Assembly (NCBI GenBank): GCA_900553675.1
Contig: USEH01000020.1
Span: forward strand, 1-18,419
Reading direction: 5' to 3'
Length of the DNA stretch: 18,419 nucleotides
From: an uncultured Ruminococcus sp.
GTDB taxonomy: Bacteria; Bacillota; Clostridia; Oscillospirales; Ruminococcaceae
In this document: positions 13,629 through 18,419 of the stretch, one piece after another
Layout: each line of letters begins with the position of its first letter
How positions within the stretch are numbered: the stretch's first letter is position 1
Notes under the pieces: model-generated
Seen by the model: only the letters and a program-made list of their open reading frames with translations
Told to the model about the DNA's origin: nothing
Database searches by the model: none
Position numbers and translations under genes: made by a program

Positions 13629-15611
13629 ATGAAGTCAAGCGGTGGAAGAAAAAGAAAAAACAATAATTTGAAGGCGCTTATAGCAATACTGCTTTTGGCT
13701 GTCATCATAATTCTGGCGGTATACCTTGTCACAAAGGGGGATAAGGGCGGCAAAACCAACGGCGACAACCCCGGCGGAAATAATCCCGTTGCGAATCTTG
13801 ACGAGCTTACACCTGCCGACAGTTCGACCTATAAGATTCTTTTAGATGAAAGTGCCATGCCTGACGCGACGTCTCCCGTGCAGGAGGTCAACGAAACCGG
13901 TACTACCAAAATTACCTTCAACGGTGCTGAGGCTTCTGTTGAAGGCGCGGGCGCACAGGCGGACGGCGGATATGTGCTCATCAACCGCAGCGGCGTGTAC
14001 GAGCTTTCGGGAACCCTTACAAACGGCAGAGTGGTTGTAAACGCCAAGGGCGAGGATGTTGTGCTTATCCTGAACGGCGTTAACATCACCTGCGCGAACA
14101 GCTCGCCGCTTTATGTTTATAAGGCTTCAAGCGTCACACTTATCGCAAATGGCAAGACCGAAAATGTGTTTACAGACGGAACCGATTATGATTTCAGCCT
14201 TGACTTCTGCGATTCAGTAGAAAGCGAGCCTAATGCAGCAATCTTCAGCAAGGCAGACCTTATTATCCGCGGAACCGGAACAATAACCGCAAAGGGTAAT
14301 TATGCATCCGGAATCATCGGAAAGGACACCCTTAAAATTATCAACACCACAGTAAATGTCGATGCCAAGAATAACGGCATAAACGGTAAGGACAGCCTGA
14401 CAATTCAAAATTCAACAGTAAACGTCACTGCCGGCAACGACGGTCTTCGTTCAACTCAGGATAAGGATCCTGCGCTGGGTTACGCGATGTTTACGGATTC
14501 CAATATAAATGTAACTGCCGGCGGGGACGGTATACAGGTAGAAACCGGACTTACAGTAGACAATTGCTCCATGGTTGTGAAAACCGGCGGAGGTGCATTT
14601 GCCGAGGCAAACGGAAGCCAGAAGGGCGTAAAGTGCAATCAGGGCTATGCCGACTTTAAGGGCGGGGCAGCGTATTTCGACTGCGCAGATGATGCCTTTA
14701 ATGTCGCAGGAAACCTCTCTGTAAGTGGGGGAGTTATAAATATTCTTACCGGAGACGACGCGCTTCACTCCGACAGCGCAATCAATGTTTCCGGCGGAAC
14801 GGTAGTTGTAACCATGTGCCGCGAAGGTCTTGAGGGTATGTCGGTAGACATCTCAGGAGGAATAGTGTATGTAAACTCAAAATCCGATGGTATAAACGCC
14901 GCTGGCGGCTCAGACCAGCAGGGCTTTGACGGTGCGGGCGCTGGATTTGCCGCAAACGGCAATAACTCCATAAATATCTCTGGTGGATATGTTTATGTCA
15001 ACGCCGATGGCGACGGTATGGACTCAAACGGAAACATCTATCTTTCCGGCGGCACGTTGATTATTGCAGGACCGTCGTCCGGTGCTGACGGAGCTATTGA
15101 TTATAATGGAGACTTCTACCTTACAGGTGGAACGCTGTTGGCATACGGTGCTAAAAATATGGCTCAGGCGCCGGATAATCTCACTCAGAACTGCATTTCC
15201 GTAACGTTTGACAAAACTGTGGAATCGGATAAGTATATCAATATCTCCGGCAACGGCGAAAGCTTTACATTCATTACCGAGAATATAGCCGAGAATGTTA
15301 TCTTCTCGTCACCGATGTTGGTTACCGGAAAGGAATACACCGTCTCATATGGTGGAAAGTATTCCGGCGGAGAGAACCTTGACTGCGTATATACCGGCGG
15401 CAAATACTCCGGCGGGGACAGCATAATGCTCACCGTAGACGATTATCTGAGCGCATACGGTCAGGTGGGCATGGGCGGCTCGATGGGCGGTCAGCAGTTC
15501 GGACAGCCTGGCATGAACGGCGGATTCCACGGAGAAGGAAAGCCTATGGGCGGATTCCCCGGAGGCGCGCAAGATGACAATAATCGTCCTCCGGAGCCTC
15601 CGCAGAACTGA
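13629..15611 (+). CDS. Membrane-anchored Cthe_2159-like carbohydrate-binding protein
   Basis: A 660-aa extracytoplasmic protein. A basic N-terminus (SSGGRKRKNNN) precedes one strongly hydrophobic segment, about residues 15-37 (ALIAILLLAVIIILAVYLV), best read as an uncleaved membrane anchor. A Gly/Asn linker leads to a long repetitive region with short strands such as INVSGGTVVV, SINISGGYVYVNADGDGMDS and IYLSGGTLII, the parallel beta-helix pattern of the Cthe_2159 family, known to bind polysaccharides such as cellulose and pectate. Acidic DGD/GDDAL turns suggest calcium sites. The tail from about residue 610 is Gly/Met/Gln/Pro-rich low complexity (GMGGSMGG, ending PPEPPQN). The ribosome binding site is poor: AGGA lies about 15 bases before the ATG at 13629. 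It has its own promoter and stands alone. Confidence 0.85.
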   Translation: MKSSGGRKRKNNNLKALIAILLLAVIIILAVYLVTKGDKGGKTNGDNPGGNNPVANLDELTPADSSTYKILLDESAMPDATSPVQEVNETGTTKITFNGAEASVEGAGAQADGGYVLINRSGVYELSGTLTNGRVVVNAKGEDVVLILNGVNITCANSSPLYVYKASSVTLIANGKTENVFTDGTDYDFSLDFCDSVESEPNAAIFSKADLIIRGTGTITAKGNYASGIIGKDTLKIINTTVNVDAKNNGINGKDSLTIQNSTVNVTAGNDGLRSTQDKDPALGYAMFTDSNINVTAGGDGIQVETGLTVDNCSMVVKTGGGAFAEANGSQKGVKCNQGYADFKGGAAYFDCADDAFNVAGNLSVSGGVINILTGDDALHSDSAINVSGGTVVVTMCREGLEGMSVDISGGIVYVNSKSDGINAAGGSDQQGFDGAGAGFAANGNNSINISGGYVYVNADGDGMDSNGNIYLSGGTLIIAGPSSGADGAIDYNGDFYLTGGTLLAYGAKNMAQAPDNLTQNCISVTFDKTVESDKYINISGNGESFTFITENIAENVIFSSPMLVTGKEYTVSYGGKYSGGENLDCVYTGGKYSGGDSIMLTVDDYLSAYGQVGMGGSMGGQQFGQPGMNGGFHGEGKPMGGFPGGAQDDNNRPPEPPQN

Positions 15612-15648
15612 TACGAGAAAATATTTCAAAAAAATTTGTTAAAAACTA

Positions 15649-15677
15649 TTGCAATTTCTAAAGTATAGTGCTATAAT
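15649..15677 (+). promoter_or_regulatory. Promoter of the rpsB-tsf operon
   Basis: TTGCAA (15649-15654), a 17-base spacer, then TATAAT (15672-15677). The predicted start near 15684 gives a leader of about 108 bases before rpsB. Confidence 0.75.
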
Positions 15678-15683
15678 ATTACC

Positions 15684-15791
15684 GCAATTCGCACGCGCAT
15701 GGTTTTGCCGTGGTTCCCGAAATTCTTTGGGTGAAAGCAAGCTAACCGGCGCGGAGGATTAAAATATTAAAAACCATAGGAGGTTACTACA
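15684..15791 (+). ncRNA. Structured 5' leader of rpsB, possible autoregulatory element
   Basis: Three nested helices can be drawn by eye. P1 joins ATGGTTTT (15699-15706) to AAAACCAT (15770-15777), perfect over 8 bp and ending directly at the rpsB Shine-Dalgarno sequence. P2 joins GCCG and GTT (15707-15715, TG bulge) to AAC and CGGC (15744-15750). P3 joins CCC and AAA to TTT and GGG (15716-15731, one bulged G). S2 is known to repress its own operon in some bacteria by binding its leader. Whether this leader does so is inference. Confidence 0.5.
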
Positions 15792-16532
15792 ATGGCAGTA
15801 GTATCAATGAAACAGCTTCTTGAAGCCGGTGTGCATTTCGGTCACCAGACAAGAAGATGGAACCCGAAGATGGCTCCGTACATCTTCACAGAAAGAAACG
15901 GGATTTACATTATCGACCTTCAGAAGACCGTTAAGAAGCTCGACGAAGCATACGCTTTCATCAAGCAGGTTTCCGAAGAGGGCGGCGAGGTACTTTTCGT
16001 AGGTACCAAAAAGCAGGCAGGCGACAGCATCAAGGAAGAGGCTCTGCGCGCTAACGCTCATTATGTAAACGCAAGATGGCTCGGCGGTATGATGACCAAT
16101 TTCAAGACCATTCAGACCAGAGTTTCCCGTCTTGAACAGCTCCACAAGATGGCTGAGGATGGCACCTTTGACCTTCTTCCCAAGAAGGAAGTTGCTCAGC
16201 TCACCCTCGAAATTGAAAAGCTTGAAAAGTATCTCGGCGGTATCAAGAATATGCAGAAGCTCCCCGCAGCTTTGTTTATCGTAGACCCCAAGAGAGAAAA
16301 GATTGCAGTTTCCGAAGCTAAGAAGCTTGGTATTCCGATAGTTGCTATCGTAGATACCAACTGCGACCCCGACGAGGTTGACTATGTTATCCCCGGCAAC
16401 GACGACGCTATAAGAGCAGTTAAGCTCATCTCCGGCGCCATGGCTGACGCTATTATCGAGGGCAGACAGGGCGAAACCGCCGCTGAAGAGGCTCCCGCTG
16501 AAGCAGCAGAGGAAGCTCCTGCTGAGGAGTAA
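15792..16532 (+). CDS. rpsB: 30S ribosomal protein S2
   Basis: S2 is assembled late into the small ribosomal subunit and is needed to bring in S1-type function and for translation initiation. The sequence has all the family landmarks: [15 protein letters not shown] near the start, [52 protein letters not shown] and [29 protein letters not shown]. The Ala/Glu-rich tail ([17 protein letters not shown]) is common in Clostridia. At 246 aa it is full length. AGGAGG precedes the ATG by 8 bases. The codon choice is strongly biased (AAG, CTC/CTT, AGA), as expected of a highly expressed gene. It forms an operon with tsf, separated by 177 bases that hold two hairpins. Confidence 0.99.
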   Translation: MAVVSMKQLLEAGVHFGHQTRRWNPKMAPYIFTERNGIYIIDLQKTVKKLDEAYAFIKQVSEEGGEVLFVGTKKQAGDSIKEEALRANAHYVNARWLGGMMTNFKTIQTRVSRLEQLHKMAEDGTFDLLPKKEVAQLTLEIEKLEKYLGGIKNMQKLPAALFIVDPKREKIAVSEAKKLGIPIVAIVDTNCDPDEVDYVIPGNDDAIRAVKLISGAMADAIIEGRQGETAAEEAPAEAAEEAPAEE

Positions 16533-16535
16533 TTT

Positions 16536-16638
16536 ATACTTATTTCTCGCTAAAAAGTGTCTATAAAATCGCTGCAAAATCCATCGTACAGCGGTTTTGT
16601 GGCGATTTTATAGCAACACTTTTGCGAGAAATTAGTAT
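16536..16638. repeat. 103-bp imperfect hairpin between rpsB and tsf
   Basis: The outer arms ATACTTATTTCTCGC (16536-16550) and GCGAGAAATTAGTAT (16624-16638) match at 14 of 15 positions. Next inside, AAAAGTGT pairs with ACACTTTT. Then CTATAAAATCGC (16561-16572) pairs perfectly with GCGATTTTATAG (16602-16613), and CAAAA-CC pairs with GG-TTTTG near the tip. It starts 4 bases after the rpsB stop. It could be an attenuator or RNA-processing site controlling the tsf:rpsB ratio, or a small palindromic mobile repeat. Copy number elsewhere in the genome would decide. Confidence 0.75.
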
Positions 16639-16648
16639 TAAACATAAC

Positions 16649-16670
16649 AGGGCAGGGCAAAACCTGCCCT
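16649..16670 (+). terminator. GC-rich hairpin upstream of tsf, possible attenuator
   Basis: AGGGCAGG (16649-16656) pairs perfectly with CCTGCCCT (16663-16670) around a 6-base loop. TTGGTTC follows, too poor in T for a strong terminator. It lies 39 bases before the tsf start codon. Confidence 0.45.
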
Positions 16671-16709
16671 TGGTTCAATAAATAATGTTTTTGAAAGGAA
16701 TGTAATAAT

Positions 16710-17621
16710 ATGGCTAATATTACCGCTAAGGACGTTGCTTCCCTCCGCGAAAGAACAGGCGTTGGAATGATGGACTGCAAAAAGGCTCTGGTAGAGGCTG
16801 AGGGCGACGTTGAAAAGGCTATAGTTATTTTAAGAGAAAAGGGTCTTGCAACCCAGGCTAAGAAGGCAGGAAGAGTTGCCGCAGAAGGCATAGTTGCTTC
16901 TGTAGTTGAAGGAAACGTCGGCGTAGTTGTAGAGGTTAACTCCGAGACCGACTTCGTTGCTAATACCGCCCAGTTCAAGAGCTTTGTAGATCTCGTTGCA
17001 AAGACTATAATCGAGGCTAACCCCGCTGATGTTGACGCTCTTAAGGCGTGCAAGGCAAGCGGTTCCGACAAGACCGTTGAGGAAGAGCTGCAGGAAGTAT
17101 TCCTCCAGATCAGAGAGAATATCCAGATCCGCAGATTCGTAAGAATGGAAGGAACTCTGGTTTCCTATGTACACGGTGAAGGCAGAATCGGCGTTATGGT
17201 TATGCTCGACACCGACCTCGGCGACAAGGCTTACGACTGCGGAAAGGACTGCGCATTGCAGATCGCCGCTATGAACCCTGCTTACCTCGACAGAACCAAG
17301 GTTCCCGCTGAAGTTCTGGCTAAGGAAAAGGAAATCATGCTTTCTCAGATGGCTGAGGATCCCAAGATGAAGGGCAAGCCCGAAGCAGTTCTTCACAAGA
17401 TCGTTGAAGGCAAGGTTGGAAAGTACTATTCCGAAAACTGCCTTGTTGATCAGGAATTCGTCAAGGATGGCGACTTTACTGTCGGCAAGTATGTTGAAAA
17501 GTGCGCTAAGGATCTCGGCGGCTCAATCAAGGTTGTTGATTACGTTCGCTTTGAGAGAGGCGAAGGTATCACCAAGAAGGCTGACAACTTCGCTGATGAA
17601 GTTGCTTCCATGATCAAGTAA
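16710..17621 (+). CDS. tsf: Translation elongation factor Ts
   Basis: EF-Ts recharges EF-Tu by driving GDP release. The N-terminal UBA-like domain is clear (ITAKDVASLRERTGVGMMDCKKAL), followed by the EF-Tu-contacting TDFVA segment (NSETDFVANTAQFK) and the core domain with EGRIGVMV and CALQIAAMNP. The C-terminal part (ENCLVDQEFVKD, VDYVRFERGEG) is complete. At 303 aa the length is normal. GAAAGGA lies about 11 bases before the ATG. It follows rpsB in the standard order and ends in a strong terminator, so it is the last gene of that operon. Confidence 0.99.
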   Translation: MANITAKDVASLRERTGVGMMDCKKALVEAEGDVEKAIVILREKGLATQAKKAGRVAAEGIVASVVEGNVGVVVEVNSETDFVANTAQFKSFVDLVAKTIIEANPADVDALKACKASGSDKTVEEELQEVFLQIRENIQIRRFVRMEGTLVSYVHGEGRIGVMVMLDTDLGDKAYDCGKDCALQIAAMNPAYLDRTKVPAEVLAKEKEIMLSQMAEDPKMKGKPEAVLHKIVEGKVGKYYSENCLVDQEFVKDGDFTVGKYVEKCAKDLGGSIKVVDYVRFERGEGITKKADNFADEVASMIK

Positions 17622-17634
17622 TTCTGAACATTAT

Positions 17635-17669
17635 AAAGTCCCTGAAACGAACAATTTCAGGGACTTTTT
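17635..17669 (+). terminator. Rho-independent terminator of the rpsB-tsf operon
   Basis: AAAGTCCCTGAAA (17635-17647) pairs perfectly over 13 bp with TTTCAGGGACTTT, around a 7-base loop, ending in TTTTT (17665-17669). It lies 13 bases after the tsf stop. The A-run on the left arm also lets it serve the minus-strand ORF that ends at 17671. Confidence 0.92.
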
Positions 17670-17670
17670 G

Positions 17671-17826
17671 TTATCTAACCTTTATGTCGGCTTTTTGAGT
17701 GTCCTTCTGCTTTCCGATGGAGTGACGCTGCTTTAATACTTCGTGCATCTCCTTTGGCGAAAGCTCCTTTGCAAAGTCTGACGATTTAAGATTCTGGGAG
17801 ATAATGATGTCGGTGAGTGTTGACAT
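17671..17826 (-). CDS. Small hypothetical protein, 51 aa
   Basis: A small ORF diverging from rsmA, starting MSTLTDIIISQNLKSSDFAKEL and ending in a basic, Lys/Gln-rich tail. AAGGTG lies about 7 bases before the ATG (17826), and a TATAAT -10 box sits about 20 bases further upstream on the minus strand, though without a good -35. The frame remains open upstream to 17916, but that extension (MYYSLFYYSS) overlaps the promoter and looks non-coding. Its stop adjoins the tsf terminator, which can act in both directions. I do not recognise a family. The middle (KELSPKEMHEVLKQRH) is predicted helical. Confidence 0.55.
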   Translation of the reverse strand: MSTLTDIIISQNLKSSDFAKELSPKEMHEVLKQRHSIGKQKDTQKADIKVR

Positions 17827-17883
17827 TGCGACGCACCTTCTTTTTTTATTATATTTTTGACTGCACCGTCGAAAATATACGTA

Positions 17884-17912
17884 TTGACTTGAATAATAAA
17901 ACAGGCTATAAT
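17884..17912 (+). promoter_or_regulatory. Promoter of rsmA
   Basis: TTGACT (17884-17889), a 17-base spacer, then TATAAT (17907-17912), about 30 bases before the rsmA start codon: a near-consensus promoter. Confidence 0.8.
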
Positions 17913-17942
17913 ACAATAAAAACTTTACGGAGATATATAAGC

Positions 17943-18410
17943 ATGGATAATCTGTCTAACATCGGGGTTATAAAAGAGATACTCTCAAGGCACGGCTTCA
18001 CCTTTTCTAAAAAGCTTGGTCAGAATTTTCTGATAAATCCAACAGTCTGCCCCAAAATCGCTGAGATGGGCAACGCTGCGCCGGGCTTCGGCATACTTGA
18101 AATCGGACCTGGAATCGGAGTTTTGACAAACGAGCTTGCCAAACGCGCGGACAAGGTGGTCACAGTGGAAATCGACGACCGCCTGATACCTGTTCTTGGC
18201 GAGACGCTTTCGGAGCATAAAAATGTAAAGATAATTTACGGCGATATCCTTAAGCTTGACATAAAAAAGCTGATTGCAGAGGAATTTTCCGGACTTGATG
18301 TCGCGGTATGCGCAAATCTGCCGTATTACATAACCTCGCCAATAATTATGTCCCTTTTGCAGTCACGGTTGCCGATAAAATCCATAAACATCAATATATC
18401 CGTAGTTTAA
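17943..18410 (+). CDS. rsmA: 16S rRNA dimethyladenosine transferase, 3' part missing
   Basis: RsmA (KsgA) dimethylates two adjacent adenines in the 3' hairpin of 16S rRNA during small-subunit assembly. The family signatures are intact: KKLGQNFLINP, the SAM-binding ILEIGPGIGVLT, VVTVEIDDRLIPVL, YGDILKLD and the catalytic ANLPYYITSP. After LLQSRLPIKSI the sequence turns into NINISVV and stops at 18410, giving 155 aa instead of about 280. The expected continuation (a hydrophobic strand leading to Q-K-E) is absent in all forward frames I read, so this is more than a single-base frameshift. The divergence lies about 30 bases from the window end. An insertion, deletion or assembly edge there is likely. 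Start 17943 is preceded by CGGAGA, preferred over the upstream in-frame ATG at 17817 because the promoter lies between. Confidence 0.88.
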   Translation: MDNLSNIGVIKEILSRHGFTFSKKLGQNFLINPTVCPKIAEMGNAAPGFGILEIGPGIGVLTNELAKRADKVVTVEIDDRLIPVLGETLSEHKNVKIIYGDILKLDIKKLIAEEFSGLDVAVCANLPYYITSPIIMSLLQSRLPIKSININISVV

Positions 18411-18419
18411 AACCATTGA

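Noticed and set aside
15804..16577. Long minus-strand frames opposite rpsB, tsf and the transposase
   Set aside because: They lie antisense to well-conserved genes with strong codon bias. The translations show no domains.
1..18419. tRNA or rRNA genes
   Set aside because: I saw no cloverleaf with a GGTTCGAATCC-type T-arm and no rRNA-like segments on either strand, though a dedicated scan was not possible.

Overview
The window looks like a low-to-mid-GC Gram-positive chromosome segment, most likely a gut-type Clostridia (Oscillospiraceae/Ruminococcaceae-like). This rests on strong AGGAGG ribosome binding sites, TTGACT-17-TATAAT promoters, the rpsB-tsf pair, GGDEF proteins and a Cthe_2159-type carbohydrate-binding surface protein. 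This is inference from gene content, not from a database search. The window splits into two blocks that meet abruptly near position 8228.

Block 1 (1-8228) is accessory DNA. It holds a Fic-domain protein with its own promoter and an operator-like palindrome, an AAA-ATPase-like/PD-(D/E)XK protein, and a short tail of an Rpn-type protein closed by a terminator. Next come a 12-codon stub resembling the start of a PcfB-type conjugation gene, and a complete IS256-family insertion sequence (about 3297-4708). An AT-rich graveyard follows, with a broken minus-strand gene (4850-5139) between two bidirectional terminators. The block ends with a minus-strand RHS/YD-repeat polymorphic toxin gene and its downstream immunity-like gene. 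The toxin tip and the immunity gene are sharply AT-rich against the GC-rich YD-repeat body, as expected of an exchanged toxin cassette.

The junction at about 8225-8230 is the most anomalous point. The RHS gene (minus strand) and an RlmD/RumA-type rRNA methyltransferase gene (plus strand) abut head to head, and both have lost their 5' ends there. The cause is either a real rearrangement or a chimeric assembly join.

Block 2 (8228-18419) is all plus strand apart from one 51-codon ORF. It holds the truncated methyltransferase, an unknown 135-aa protein, a membrane diguanylate cyclase, a GNAT-nucleotidyltransferase fusion, and a second membrane GGDEF gene broken by one missing T. These five are closely spaced and probably co-transcribed. 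A separately promoted, membrane-anchored Cthe_2159-like protein follows. Then comes the housekeeping rpsB-tsf operon, which has a structured leader and a 103-bp hairpin between its genes. The window ends in a small divergent ORF and an rsmA/ksgA gene that stops making sense about 30 bases before the end.

I did not find a clearly new multi-gene defence system. The best candidates for new biology are the toxin tip/immunity cassette, the acetyltransferase-nucleotidyltransferase fusion beside c-di-GMP genes, and the rpsB leader RNA.
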